DNA of 64,000 nt from NCBI RefSeq assembly GCF_000833575.1, contig NZ_CP010827.1, positions 2,381,852 to 2,445,851 on the forward strand, given 5' to 3'. The stretch is from Corynebacterium singulare (lineage in GTDB: Bacteria > Actinomycetota > Actinomycetes > Mycobacteriales > Mycobacteriaceae). Positions 26,052-34,987 of the stretch are shown in pieces (the first letter of the stretch is position 1; each line of letters starts with the position of its first letter). The translations under genes were made by a program, and so were the position numbers. The notes under the pieces are model-generated. The model was not told the DNA's origin, did not search any database, and saw only the letters and a list, made by a program, of their open reading frames with translations.

Positions 26052-26090
26052 ACCGCCCTCACTGATTGAATTTCAGTTAGTGAGGGCGGT
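26052..26090 (+). terminator. Terminator after the LpqE-like gene
   Basis: Perfect 12-bp arms ACCGCCCTCACT (26052-26063) and AGTGAGGGCGGT (26079-26090) enclose a 15-nt loop, 25 nt after the stop codon. The following TTTAG gives only a weak U-tract. Confidence 0.75.
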
Positions 26091-26138
26091 TTAGCATCTC
26101 TACAGTTCCCCCGCCGCACAGGTGACACGATCACAAAG

Positions 26139-26166
26139 ACCGCCGCGCACAAATGTGCACGGCGGT
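26139..26166 (-). terminator. Terminator after the small secreted protein gene
   Basis: Arms ACCGCCG (26139-26145) and CGGCGGT (26160-26166) enclose a GCACA/TGTGC inner stem. On the minus strand it follows the 75-residue gene and runs into CTTTGTGA. It faces the LpqE terminator and isolates the two units. Confidence 0.6.
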
Positions 26167-26191
26167 GAAAGTGCGCTGGGCTTGTCAGCTA

Positions 26192-26419
26192 CTAACGTAC
26201 GGAAGAGCTAGCGATGATTGATTGCAGCCAGCCGATGGTGGACAGCGTAGCCGGAACCAGCAGGAGGTTCGGGGCCTGCGGGCCACCGTACTCAATCATC
26301 TTGTCCATAACCTGGTTCAGCGGCTCCGGGTACGTCGCAGCGGAAGCGGCCGGGGTGCCAGCCACAGCGATGGCGGATGCGGCGGCAAGTGCAATGAGGG
26401 AACGGCGGATCTTCTTCAT
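26192..26419 (-). CDS. Small secreted protein, paralogue A
   Basis: A 75-residue precursor with a Sec signal (MKKIRRSLIALAAASAIAVAGTPAASAA) and a predicted cut after ASA-A, leaving about 47 residues. The mature peptide contains PLNQVMDKMIEYGG and NLLLVPATLSTIGWL, a hydrophobic or amphipathic segment near the end. It is clearly related to the gene at 26462-26671 and follows it at 42 nt, each with its own ribosome site (GGAGAC here). Function is unknown; surface-associated channel-like or membrane-active peptide are possibilities. Confidence 0.8.
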   Translation of the reverse strand: MKKIRRSLIALAAASAIAVAGTPAASAATYPEPLNQVMDKMIEYGGPQAPNLLLVPATLSTIGWLQSIIASSSVR

Positions 26420-26461
26420 TGTGTCTCCTTGAATGATTCTTTGAAGGGGATAGTTACGTGG

Positions 26462-26671
26462 TTAGAACAGAACGTTCGAAATAAAGCCCAAGGAGGACAG
26501 GGCTGCCGGAACAAGAATGACGTTCTGCGCATCGTAGCCAGCAACGTTCGTGATCTGGGTCAGAACATCTGCGAGCGGCTGCGGAGCCTGGGCAGCGGAA
26601 GCGGCAGGCGTGCCGGCCAGGGCGATTGCAACAGCGGCGCCAGCGGCAACGAGGGTACGACGGATCTTCAT
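26462..26671 (-). CDS. Small secreted protein, paralogue B
   Basis: A 69-residue precursor with signal peptide MKIRRTLVAAGAAVAIALAG...ASAA and a mature part of about 42 residues (PLADVLTQITNVAG, NVILVPAALSSLGFISNVLF). It shares with paralogue A the layout PLxxVxxxI...G...A.NxxLVPAxLSxxG. AAGGTGA precedes the ATG. Both genes were probably produced by tandem duplication and are likely co-expressed. Confidence 0.8.
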   Translation of the reverse strand: MKIRRTLVAAGAAVAIALAGTPAASAAQAPQPLADVLTQITNVAGYDAQNVILVPAALSSLGFISNVLF

Positions 26672-26884
26672 GAAATCACCTTAGGGTCTTCGGGGATATG
26701 TTTTCGGGGGGGCGGCTTCACGCAACACTGGAAAAGTTTGCCTGTTACCTGCCAAATACTTTAAGGGGAAAGTGATGCAGGCGCTTTTCTTCGCAGAAAA
26801 AGCATCCATATGGGGGTAGCCAAGCTTTTTGCTGATAGGACAACAAAATCGTCGGTGTCGGAGTGGCTTACTAGAGTGTGGGGC

Positions 26885-28258
26885 ATGGCTAAAAAGGTTC
26901 GTCCCGTCCACACCTGCTCCGAATGTGGCTTCGTCTCCCCCAAGTGGTTGGGGCGGTGCCCAGAGTGCGGTTCCTGGGGAACACTGCAAGAAACAGCAGT
27001 TGCTCAGGAGAGCAGTGCCGCCCAGGCAGCGGTCACGGGACGCATGCCGAAAGGGTTGACTCCGACGAGCCCGGCGCTACCGATTACAAAGGTGGGAGCA
27101 GCTCAGACCAAGGCGCTCAACACCGGGATTGGGGAGCTGGACCGCGTGCTTGGGCGCGGTATCGTGCCGGGCTCGGTGGTACTCATGGCTGGTGAGCCGG
27201 GTGTGGGTAAGTCCACGCTGCTTCTGGAAGTAGCGTCGCGCTGGGCCCAGCTGGGGCGCACCGCGCTCTATGCCACCGCGGAAGAATCTGCCGGCCAAGT
27301 CCGTGCCCGCGCTGAACGCACCGGCGCGCTGCATGAGACCCTCTATCTAGCGGCGGAGTCCAACCTGGACGTTGTTTTCGGGCACGGCGAGCAACTTAAG
27401 CCCAGCCTCATCATCGTGGACTCGGTGCAGACCATGCATGCGGCCGGCGTCGAGGGAGTGGCCGGCGGTGTGGCCCAATCCCGCGCGGTCACCGCGGCGC
27501 TGACAACATTGGCAAAGACCACGGGAATCCCCATCCTTCTGGTCGGCCACGTGACGAAGGACGGTAACGTGGCCGGTCCCCGCGTGCTGGAGCACCTCGT
27601 GGACGTGGTTTTGAATTTCGAGGGCGACCGTCAGTCTTCCCTGCGTTTACTGCGCGGCCTGAAGAACCGCTTCGGTGCGACCGATGAAATGGGCTGCTTT
27701 GAACAAACCGCAGCGGGTATCCGGGAGGTGGCCGATCCTTCAGGACTGTTCCTTTCCCACCACGGCAGTACGCCGGACGGCTCCGCGGTAACGGTAGCGA
27801 TGGACGGCGTGCGCCCCATCCTCGCGGAAGTACAGGCGCTCACAGTGGACCCAGTGGCCAAGAACCCACGGCGCGTGGTCACCGGACTCGATGCCAACCG
27901 GGTACCGATGGTGCTCGCGGTCTTGCAGGCCCGCGCGGGTGAGCGCACCAATGACAAAGACGCGTACGTGGCCACCGTGGGTGGCATGAAGATTCAGGAA
28001 CCGGCGACAGACTTGGCGGTGGCGCTGGCTACGTGGTCCTCGCTGCACGAGCGGCCGCTGCCGCCCAAGACCGTCGTCATCGGTGAGGTGGGACTCGCGG
28101 GTGAAGTGCGCCGCGTACCTAACCTCGACCGCCGGCTGGCAGAGGCCGCCCGGTTGGGTTATCGCCATGCCATCGTCCCGCCGGGAGACGTCGAGGTCAG
28201 TGGAATCCGAGTACGCCACGCTGCGACTCTGAGCGAAGCCATCGCCGCACTCAACTAG
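26885..28258 (+). CDS. radA: DNA repair protein RadA
   Basis: A 457-residue RecA-like ATPase that drives branch migration in recombination. The N-terminal C4 zinc finger is CSECGFVSPKWLGRCPEC, Walker A is GEPGVGKST, the RadA-specific motif is LKNRFGATDEMG, and the C-terminal domain is Lon-like (VVIGEVGLAGEVRRVPNLDRRLAEAARLG). ATG 26885 is chosen because the protein begins MAKKVRPVHTCSECG as in homologues and a -10 TAGAGT ends 7 nt before it, suggesting a leaderless mRNA. In mycobacteria disA follows; here it does not. Confidence 0.95.
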   Translation: MAKKVRPVHTCSECGFVSPKWLGRCPECGSWGTLQETAVAQESSAAQAAVTGRMPKGLTPTSPALPITKVGAAQTKALNTGIGELDRVLGRGIVPGSVVLMAGEPGVGKSTLLLEVASRWAQLGRTALYATAEESAGQVRARAERTGALHETLYLAAESNLDVVFGHGEQLKPSLIIVDSVQTMHAAGVEGVAGGVAQSRAVTAALTTLAKTTGIPILLVGHVTKDGNVAGPRVLEHLVDVVLNFEGDRQSSLRLLRGLKNRFGATDEMGCFEQTAAGIREVADPSGLFLSHHGSTPDGSAVTVAMDGVRPILAEVQALTVDPVAKNPRRVVTGLDANRVPMVLAVLQARAGERTNDKDAYVATVGGMKIQEPATDLAVALATWSSLHERPLPPKTVVIGEVGLAGEVRRVPNLDRRLAEAARLGYRHAIVPPGDVEVSGIRVRHAATLSEAIAALN

Positions 28259-28272
28259 GCCGCAGCGGGCGG

Positions 28273-29016
28273 CTAGAGCAGATTAAACGGCAGGGCAGCC
28301 GAGTAGTTTTCACCAATCACAGTGTGAAGGAAGTAGGCGCCGGGATCAGCCTCAGGGCGGTCGGTGCACTTGCCCGGCTCGGAGCGCTTGCGGGACCAAT
28401 CAGCTTGGAAGAAACGCGTCTCACCAGACTTGAAGGTCTGCTTGCCGGTCTCCACCGAGGCATAGCAGTCAGTATCAGACCACACGCGCTCGTTGGAGCC
28501 CATCTTGTAGACCTCGAAGCGCAACTGCTGCTCATCCAAATTGATGGAGCAATCCTTCGTGGTGGGGTTGAAGACCTCCATGTAGAACGTCGGCATCTTG
28601 CCGCCGGGGACGCTGTCCTCGTTGGTCTTAGCCATCACCTTGAGGTCCTCAAGGGAGCATTCCGTCTTGGAGGGATCCACGGCTAGCTCGGTGGGCTGGG
28701 ATTCCTCTGGCTTATCGGCGGCGTCAGCGTTGTCCGCACCGTCCTTCGCCGGCTTCTCGTCCGCGGACTCCGACGTTGCTTCTTCAGTCTCCGTGGCAGT
28801 TTCTTCGGCCTGCGAGGTCGTCGCCTGCGCCAAGCTACTTGAGGCTGCCGCCGGCTGCGAGCCCTCCTCCTTCTCCTCCGAGGAGCCACCAAAAAGCGCA
28901 GTGGCTGCCCAAATGAGGATGACTACGAGCACCAAAATCGCCACCAGCGCGGCGAGGCGGCGGCGGACGTAAATCTCGCGCGGCAGCGGCTTCGGGGTAT
29001 GGGTAGGCTCAGTCAC
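28273..29016 (-). CDS. Membrane-anchored protein with extracytoplasmic domain (Rv3587c-like)
   Basis: A 247-residue protein. A short cytoplasmic part, one TM helix (RRLAALVAILVLVVILIWAATALFGG, about 18-43) and a long Ser/Ala/Glu/Thr linker lead to a C-terminal domain of about 120 residues (CSLEDLKVMAKTNED, PTFYMEVFNPTTKDCSINL, VWSDTDCYAS). The domain has four Cys that can pair. The position between radA and the carbonic anhydrase matches the uncharacterised mycobacterial gene Rv3587c. GTG 29016 is preferred over an ATG at 29046. Function unknown. Confidence 0.8.
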   Translation of the reverse strand: MTEPTHTPKPLPREIYVRRRLAALVAILVLVVILIWAATALFGGSSEEKEEGSQPAAASSSLAQATTSQAEETATETEEATSESADEKPAKDGADNADAADKPEESQPTELAVDPSKTECSLEDLKVMAKTNEDSVPGGKMPTFYMEVFNPTTKDCSINLDEQQLRFEVYKMGSNERVWSDTDCYASVETGKQTFKSGETRFFQADWSRKRSEPGKCTDRPEADPGAYFLHTVIGENYSAALPFNLL

Positions 29017-29106
29017 AGCTCTCAGTTTAAGGGGACTGAGCGCCAACCCGGGCCAGCATAAGGCCGCGTGTCTCGTTATTCCCCCACCACGCGGCGTAGA
29101 TTCAGG

Positions 29107-29730
29107 CTACTCGACGCCGTGGAGAACCACCGTCTCCACGCTGGAATCCTCGAGGAGGTAGCGAAGGCCGACGACACCGAGCGTGCCAGCGTCGAGAAGC
29201 TCGCGCGCCGCTGGGATGTCGGAGATAATCTGCGATACCGTCTGCGCGGTGTTCTCACGCTCAAAGTCCGCGCGCTCCTCGCGGCCATCGCGCTGAGCCA
29301 CCAAGGACGCAGTGGCTACCTGTTCGATGATGGGGCGCTGCAGGCCCGTCGGCAGGTCACCACCCGCCAGGAACTCCGACGCAGCACCTACGGCACCGCA
29401 CGACTGGTGGCCCATGACCACGAGCAGGTTCGCATTGAGGTTCTCCAGGGCATAATCCAGGGAGGCCATCACCGCGCTGTCCAGGATGTGACCGGCGGTG
29501 CGGATGACAAAAGCATCACCAAAACCGATGTTGAACACGTGCTCAATGGGCGCACGGGAATCCGAGCAGGCCAGCACGATAACGCGCGGATCCTGTCCCT
29601 GGGTCAGCCCGGCGCGCAGCTTGGCATCCTGGTTGACGGCGATGAGGTTTCCGGTCACAAGGCGCTGGTTGCCCTTCTGGAGGGCCTCCCAGACCTTCTG
29701 CGGTTCGTGAGGTACATGAACTAGAGGCAT
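29107..29730 (-). CDS. canB: Beta-carbonic anhydrase
   Basis: A 207-residue zinc enzyme that interconverts CO2 and bicarbonate, supplying anaplerotic carboxylases. Zinc and catalytic residues lie in VLACSDSRAPIEHVF (Cys, Asp, Arg) and VVMGHQSCGAVGAA (His, Cys). The length and N-terminal LQKGNQRLVTGN are typical. It is divergent from mutY with about 40 bp between, the same order as in mycobacteria. Confidence 0.95.
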   Translation of the reverse strand: MPLVHVPHEPQKVWEALQKGNQRLVTGNLIAVNQDAKLRAGLTQGQDPRVIVLACSDSRAPIEHVFNIGFGDAFVIRTAGHILDSAVMASLDYALENLNANLLVVMGHQSCGAVGAASEFLAGGDLPTGLQRPIIEQVATASLVAQRDGREERADFERENTAQTVSQIISDIPAARELLDAGTLGVVGLRYLLEDSSVETVVLHGVE

Positions 29731-29771
29731 GATTCACACTCTAGTCCCATCGCCCCTACACTGAGGTGCTT

Positions 29772-30632
29772 ATGGATACCCAAGCTGTACTGGAGTGGTT
29801 CGACGCCGTTGAGCGCCCCCTCCCCTGGCGGAAACCCGGGACTACGGCCTGGGGCGTGCTGCTCAGCGAGGTCATGAGTCAGCAGACCCCGGTCGCGCGC
29901 GTGGCCCCGCAGTGGAAGGAGTGGATGGAGCGCTGGCCCACGCCTCAGGACCTGGCTGAGGCGTCCAAAGCGGATGTGCTGCGCGCGTGGGGCAAGTTGG
30001 GTTATCCGCGCCGCGCGCTGCGCCTGTGGGAGTGTGCGAAGGAGATTGGTGCGGGGGAGGTTCCGGGGGACGTCGATAAGCTCTTGGCCCTGCCGGGCAT
30101 CGGTGAGTACACCGCGCGGGCTGTGGCGTGTTTCCATTTTGGTCACAACGTTCCTGTGGTGGATACCAACGTGCGGCGAGTGTATGCCCGCGCCGAGGAT
30201 GGACGATTCTTGGCACCGACGCCCTCGAAGCGCGAGTTGGCGCAGGTGGAGGAGATTCTCCCGAAGGAGAATGGGCCGCGTTTTTCGGCCGCGCTCATGG
30301 AGCTCGGCGCCTTGGTGTGCACGGCGAAGAATCCGGACTGCGCAGTCTGCCCCATCAAAGCCACGTGTGCCTGGCAGCTCGCCGGATGCCCCGAGCCGAG
30401 TGAGGACGAAACCGCGCGGGCGAAGAAGCGCGTGCAAAAGTTCACCGGCACGGACCGACAGGTGCGGGGGCTGCTTCTCGACGTCCTCCGCGCCTCACCC
30501 CACCCCGTTGCCCAGTCCGAATTGGACGCGGTGTGGGAGGACGCAGCGCAGCGAGCCCGCGCGCTCGGCTCTCTTCTAGAAGATGGCCTTATGGAGCAGA
30601 ACGAGGAGGGGCTGTTCCATCTGCCGCAGTAG
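29772..30632 (+). CDS. mutY: A/G-specific adenine DNA glycosylase
   Basis: A 286-residue base-excision enzyme that removes adenine mispaired with 8-oxoguanine. It has the catalytic Glu in LLSEVMSQQTPV, helix-hairpin-helix LPGIGEYTARAV, catalytic Asp in VPVVDTNVRRVYA, and the 4Fe-4S ligands Cys-x6-Cys-x2-Cys-x5-Cys in CTAKNPDCAVCPIKATC. The C-terminal NUDIX-like domain seen in E. coli is largely absent, as in other corynebacteria. A GTG at 29766 is an alternative start. The 3' end overlaps the convergent exporter gene by 44 bp. Confidence 0.95.
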   Translation: MDTQAVLEWFDAVERPLPWRKPGTTAWGVLLSEVMSQQTPVARVAPQWKEWMERWPTPQDLAEASKADVLRAWGKLGYPRRALRLWECAKEIGAGEVPGDVDKLLALPGIGEYTARAVACFHFGHNVPVVDTNVRRVYARAEDGRFLAPTPSKRELAQVEEILPKENGPRFSAALMELGALVCTAKNPDCAVCPIKATCAWQLAGCPEPSEDETARAKKRVQKFTGTDRQVRGLLLDVLRASPHPVAQSELDAVWEDAAQRARALGSLLEDGLMEQNEEGLFHLPQ

Positions 30633-31914
30633 GGCGGTGGGAGAAGTCGATGAGATGACCCATGGTCCAATCGCGGTCCGTGAGCAAGCGGGCCAGGATA
30701 AGCCCGCAGCCAATCGCCGCGACGGCCATCGAGGCGATGGCAAGGTTATTCAGAGCCTGGTCTATGTTGCCCACATTGAGGTGATAGACGGTGCGGAACA
30801 TGGATGTTCCCGGGATCATGATGACGGATGCTGGCACCGTCGTGGTGATACGCGGCAGGTGGGCGCGCTGAGACGCCACCGCACCCAACAGGCCCACGAT
30901 GAGGCCGCCAACGAAAGCGCCCACATAGTTGGTCGCTCCCCAACTGATGAGGAACAGGCGCACGATGTTGGCCACCGTCCCCACCGACGCCGCCACCAGC
31001 ACCATCCGCCGAGAAGAGTTGAACAGGAAGGCGAAGCCCGAAATACCCAGGAAACTTGCCACGGCTGCGGCAACATACCACTCGGGATCAGGGCTTGGGA
31101 TTCCTGGTTCTGGGGTCAGTTCCGTTGTCCAGCTCACCAGCGCCACGGTGAAAGTAGCAGCTGTAATGACGGTTAACGCATAGGCCAGGCGGGTCAAGCC
31201 TGCACCGAAATCGAAGCGTGCGAGGTCAATGAGCGCAGAGAACAGTGGGAAGCCGGGAATGAGGAACAGCACCGCAGCCACATAACCGGAGGAAAAATCG
31301 GCGGGGTTCGCGATGTCCGTGGCGGCAACCGCCTTGGTGGTGAAGAAATATACGAGGCTCGCTACCGTTCCGCCCGCCACAATGCAGCCCAGCTGGTGCA
31401 CGTGTTTGTGGTGCAGTGAGGCGCGGGTCAACTGACCACAGAAGGCCGCTAGGGCGACGAGGAAAACCGCATAGACGGTGAAGTAATTGAGCACGGCAAA
31501 GGATGCACAGGCAACTGCCGCCGCGCAGGCTAGCAACCAGCGGTTCCACCGTTTGATCACGGTGGACTCGATGGCATCCAGCATTGCGCTGAGCTCTTCA
31601 GCAGTAATCCCTGAATACAGGCGGTTGTGCGTAAGGTCCTCAAGGGCCTCGATGCGTGAGGCGTCGACGGCCGGGGAGTGCTGCTGAGCCACCACGGTGC
31701 GAAAGTCGCGGCCGCGGTGAAAGGTACAGGTGATCTGGGTGACGCCAACGTCAGCATCGAGCCGGTCGAAGCCCAGCGCGCGGGCAGCACGTTTCATGCC
31801 GCGCAGCACACGGTAGCCCGACGTACCCGCGCCCATCAGCATCATGCCCAAACGCAGGACGACGTCAGCCTCATACCCCATCCGGATATAGTCGGTGCTG
31901 GGGCGAGAACTCAT
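30589..31914 (-). CDS. Second threonine/serine exporter-family protein
   Basis: A 441-residue membrane protein that fuses the ThrE N-terminal domain (RLGMMLMGAGTSGYRVLRGMKRAARALG) to the C-terminal ThrE_2 domain (PASVIMIPGTSMFRTVYHL). About ten TM helices are apparent. It is only distantly related to the thrE product at 6461 and may export other small amino acids or dicarboxylates (YjjPB-like). Its ATG overlaps the stop of the DUF4236 gene (TAATG), and its end overlaps mutY convergently. Confidence 0.85.
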   Translation of the reverse strand: MSSRPSTDYIRMGYEADVVLRLGMMLMGAGTSGYRVLRGMKRAARALGFDRLDADVGVTQITCTFHRGRDFRTVVAQQHSPAVDASRIEALEDLTHNRLYSGITAEELSAMLDAIESTVIKRWNRWLLACAAAVACASFAVLNYFTVYAVFLVALAAFCGQLTRASLHHKHVHQLGCIVAGGTVASLVYFFTTKAVAATDIANPADFSSGYVAAVLFLIPGFPLFSALIDLARFDFGAGLTRLAYALTVITAATFTVALVSWTTELTPEPGIPSPDPEWYVAAAVASFLGISGFAFLFNSSRRMVLVAASVGTVANIVRLFLISWGATNYVGAFVGGLIVGLLGAVASQRAHLPRITTTVPASVIMIPGTSMFRTVYHLNVGNIDQALNNLAIASMAVAAIGCGLILARLLTDRDWTMGHLIDFSHRPTAADGTAPPRSAP

Positions 31915-32084
31915 TAGCGCCAGCGCCCCCGGAAGTTGAGGCCGCCGGGAAGGTTAACCCACATGCCGCCGCGGGAGTTAAACGTCACTGGACCGACCTT
32001 GGTCGACATCGAAGCACCAGAGCCAGAGACGTTAATCCAGCTATTCTTGCCGGTCTTCTTCCGCTTGCGATAGTAAATTCCCAT
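31914..32084 (-). CDS. DUF4236 miniprotein
   Basis: A 56-residue basic protein, MGIYYRKRKKTGKNSWINVS... followed by Gly/Ser-rich short beta strands (GSGASMSTKVGPVTFNSRGG), the pattern of the DUF4236 family (normally MGxRFRKxxxxGxxxxxNxSxxGxxxS). The role of the family is unknown. The ATG at 32084 lies 7 nt after a TATGCT -10-like box (32092-32097), so it may be leaderless. It is translationally coupled to the exporter gene. A longer open frame to 32267 runs antisense to the lipase and is not supported. Confidence 0.75.
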   Translation of the reverse strand: MGIYYRKRKKTGKNSWINVSGSGASMSTKVGPVTFNSRGGMWVNLPGGLNFRGRWR

Positions 32085-32145
32085 GCCGCATAGCATAGCG
32101 CGGATGCGCAGCATCGCCGTAAGGGTTACTCTCAACCTCGTGAGA

Positions 32146-33336
32146 ATGAAATCCTTGATGGCGGTTGTGTTCACCGCCGCTAGCATCGCTATCGCCGCCC
32201 CTGCAGCCCAGGCGGCTCCACCGGGCAGCGTACACGCGGACGCTACGGAAGAGCTACCGGGCGTCACCGCAACGACGATCTCCTATGCCTCCACTCTCAT
32301 GAACGGCTCCCCTACCACGGTCACCGGTATGGTTCTTGAGCCGAAGGCTCCGTGGAATGGGCCGGGTGAACGCCCCACCGTCGTGTATGCGCCAGGCACC
32401 CGCGGTGCTGGTGACCACTGCGCGCCGTCACGTGTGCGCGCCGGCACCGACGGTAGCCGCTTTGACCAGGGCTACGAGGCCGCGGCCGGGCGCGTGTACG
32501 AGTACGCCACGACCCAGGGCGTACGCGTTGTGGTTACGGATTACATCGGGCTCGGCACCCCGGGCCACCACTCCTATGTCAACAACGTTGAAGAGGCCCA
32601 CGCCGTTCTTGACGCCGCCCGCGCAGGTCTCAAGCTCGCCGGCGCACCTGCCTCCGCACCTGTCGGCTTCGCCGGTTATTCCCAAGGCGGCGGCGCAGCG
32701 GCGGCCGCCGGCGAATACGCGGCCACCTACGCCCCCGAGCTCAACGTCAAGGGCTCGTTCGCGGGCGCTCCGCCAGCAGACCTCTTCGAGGTGATGAATG
32801 CCGTCGATGGCTCTGCCCTTGTCCACGTCTTGGGCTATGCCATCAACGGTTTTGCAGCACGCAGCACCGCCTTTTCCCACGAGATCATCGACGAGTTAAA
32901 CCCACGCGGCCGTGAGTTCCTCACCGATGCCGAGACCTTCTGCATCCGCGAGTCCATGTCCACCTGGGGAAATATCCGCACCAGCGAACTCACGGAAAGC
33001 GGCGAAACTTTCGCTGAACTGCTGCGCCGCAAGCCGGCGGCCTCACGCATGATGCGCGAGCAACGCTTGGGCCAACATGCACTCAACGCCCCGATGCTGG
33101 TCATGAATTCCCCCACCGATGACATCATTCCCTACCAGCAGGCACGAACCATGGCCCGCGATTTTTGTGCGGCTGGCGGCACCGTCCAGTTTGAGAATGC
33201 CCGCGCCGTCAACGTGCGTCCTGGTTCCGGCACTAACCACGCCGCGCCAACGGTTCGTTCGCTTCTGCACGGCACGAATTACCTCATCGATCGCTTCAAG
33301 GACGTCCCCGCACCAACGAACTGCCAGATTTCCTAA
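32146..33336 (+). CDS. Secreted lipase (LIP family)
   Basis: A 396-residue secreted alpha/beta hydrolase of the secretory lipase family (PF03583-like). The signal peptide MKSLMAVVFTAASIAIAAPAAQA is cut after AQA. The nucleophile lies in GYSQGGGAA, the acid in NSPTDDIIPYQQ, and the His in GSGTNHAAP. VVYAPGTRGAGDHCAPS and VVVTDYIGLGTPGHHSYV are family features. Corynebacteria that live on skin lipids carry such lipases to release fatty acids for mycolate synthesis. ATG 32146 fits the signal peptide; ATGs at 32083 and 32104 would add an unusual basic extension. Confidence 0.88.
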   Translation: MKSLMAVVFTAASIAIAAPAAQAAPPGSVHADATEELPGVTATTISYASTLMNGSPTTVTGMVLEPKAPWNGPGERPTVVYAPGTRGAGDHCAPSRVRAGTDGSRFDQGYEAAAGRVYEYATTQGVRVVVTDYIGLGTPGHHSYVNNVEEAHAVLDAARAGLKLAGAPASAPVGFAGYSQGGGAAAAAGEYAATYAPELNVKGSFAGAPPADLFEVMNAVDGSALVHVLGYAINGFAARSTAFSHEIIDELNPRGREFLTDAETFCIRESMSTWGNIRTSELTESGETFAELLRRKPAASRMMREQRLGQHALNAPMLVMNSPTDDIIPYQQARTMARDFCAAGGTVQFENARAVNVRPGSGTNHAAPTVRSLLHGTNYLIDRFKDVPAPTNCQIS

Positions 33337-33459
33337 GCCCTAGTTCTGTAAAAGTACACGTCAATCACAAAAGGTCCCAGAACGTGAAGGCGGCTCTCGG
33401 CTCCGTTCGCGCCTCTCTCCCGCGGCTGCCACAGTCGCTCGGACAATGACAGCAGCTGG

Positions 33460-34293
33460 CTAATGTAGACCGTCCAAGGACGAGAAAGGCTCTTCAGCCA
33501 CGATGTCATGCAAAGGCACGCGCACCCAAGGCGAATCACTGTGTGCGAGCAGCTCAGTGAGCCGTTGCGATTGGTCCTTCATCGCAGCGGCAACGTCGGG
33601 TTCACCGTCACTTGCCCAGATCATTCGCCCCCACCAGAAACTTGCGGCTACGTCAGCCCACGACACAAAGTAGCGCTGCAGGGCCGCCACGGCCTTATCT
33701 GAAATCTGAAGGAACTCTTCTGGAGAGATCCATCCCAGCTCCGTTGCCGGTCCACCGACGTTATGAATCCGGATAATGTCCCATGCGCGAGTGGTGGTGG
33801 GCAATGCTGGGGCCGCTGTCTTGGCAAAGCTTTCGGAGCGCAACATCCGTACGAGGTAACGGAACTTATGTTCTCCCCGACGCGGATCCACGCCTTGGGC
33901 AACAAAGAAGTCTTTGAGAAACTCGACCCTTTCCTCAATTGCTGCAGCAAGTTCCTGCTCTGGAACATCCTTCACGGCGTATGCGAGCGGTAAAATAAGG
34001 TCATTTTCCACGTGCTGACTGCCTTCGAGCAAGACGTCAATAGCCTGGTGCGCTTCCTGTGCACCAGTGACCCCCCAGTTTTCCTCGAGAGATGCTTTGT
34101 AGTACTTGGCCGCCCTTGCGTTGATGTCCTCAACCCCTAGCGGGGTCGCAAACGCCTTATTGCTCTTGTACGTCATTCCCCAAGAGTGGCGGCGCACTTC
34201 ATCTTTGCTCGGCGCCGGTTCCGGCCACGGGAACTTTGTAAGGCGGTAGATCCAAGTATCATCAAACTTTGCTGGCGTGAACGTTGAGCTCAT
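33460..34293 (-). CDS. DUF1266-like protein
   Basis: A 277-residue cytosolic protein. The C-terminal half has the DUF1266-type pattern AWDIIRIHNVGGPATELGWISPEEF....ALQRYFVSWADVAASFWWGRMIW. The N-terminal half is Trp/Lys rich without recognised motifs. It is divergent from the gene at 34427 across an interval with two perfect palindromes. Homologues are of unknown function. Confidence 0.7.
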   Translation of the reverse strand: MSSTFTPAKFDDTWIYRLTKFPWPEPAPSKDEVRRHSWGMTYKSNKAFATPLGVEDINARAAKYYKASLEENWGVTGAQEAHQAIDVLLEGSQHVENDLILPLAYAVKDVPEQELAAAIEERVEFLKDFFVAQGVDPRRGEHKFRYLVRMLRSESFAKTAAPALPTTTRAWDIIRIHNVGGPATELGWISPEEFLQISDKAVAALQRYFVSWADVAASFWWGRMIWASDGEPDVAAAMKDQSQRLTELLAHSDSPWVRVPLHDIVAEEPFSSLDGLH

Positions 34294-34347
34294 ACCCTCA
34301 CAAAGTACCGAGCTTCCTAACGTGGTTCCGCGGCACCCCGTCCCTCA

Positions 34348-34382
34348 CCCCAATATTGGGGAGTGACTAGCGTCATATGACG
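34348..34382. promoter_or_regulatory. Two perfect palindromes in a divergent intergenic region
   Basis: CCCCAATATTGGGG (34348-34361) and CGTCATATGACG (34371-34382) are perfect palindromes of 14 and 12 bp, 9 bp apart, between divergent genes starting at 34293 and 34427. They are candidate operators. A TAGTCT -10-like box (34414-34419) lies 7 nt before ATG 34427. Confidence 0.5.
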
Positions 34383-34426
34383 TCACACACAGTCATCTTT
34401 TTTGATGTGTTGTTAGTCTCGTGTGC

Positions 34427-34987
34427 ATGACAGGACCCCAAATTGCATTGACAGACCGGCCAGATCTCGGCGCTGCACTTAAACGTGCTGGCGATTCCGA
34501 GATTGTGCACGCTGCCGCCGTAGCCGTCGTAGAAGGCCTTGGTGTCGACGAGATTGTGCTGGAAGCCGCCGCTACGAAAGCAAGTGGGGTGGATGGCGCC
34601 GCGTTTATCACCAACCGCAGGATCCTCGTGACCGCCAACAAAAAGGATCCCTCTCATTTTGAGTTCCTAGAGCTCGACAACCTCGGTAACGTCATCGTTC
34701 TGCCCTACAAGGGTGGCTGGGCCCTCGTAGCTCAACTCTATAACACGTACAAAGTATGGAGCGGGTTCACGGAAAAGGCCGCGCAACGCATGCGCTTTGC
34801 CGCTCAATGGGCTCTGACCGCGGGCCGTGAAGCACGGACGGAGGCCTCGCGCGCGGTGTCATCGGAGGAACTTTTTCAACGATGGAAAGACAATAAGCAC
34901 CGCATCAAGCACACCAGCTTGGAAGAGCATGTTGAGTCGATGCGTTCCCTGTATTCCGATATTGATCCACGGTGGTGGACTGAATAA
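34427..34987 (+). CDS. Uncharacterised protein, possible bacterial PH-like domain
   Basis: A 186-residue soluble protein. The central part (GVDGAAFITNRRILVTANKKDPSHFEFLELDNLGNVIVLP, about 50-90) looks like the strand pattern of bacterial PH/SHOCT-type domains (..LTNRRLI....). The rest is helical and basic (REARTEASRAVSSEELFQRWKDNKHRI). The stop codon overlaps the start of the next gene (TAATG), so the two work as a pair. No function can be assigned. Confidence 0.7.
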   Translation: MTGPQIALTDRPDLGAALKRAGDSEIVHAAAVAVVEGLGVDEIVLEAAATKASGVDGAAFITNRRILVTANKKDPSHFEFLELDNLGNVIVLPYKGGWALVAQLYNTYKVWSGFTEKAAQRMRFAAQWALTAGREARTEASRAVSSEELFQRWKDNKHRIKHTSLEEHVESMRSLYSDIDPRWWTE

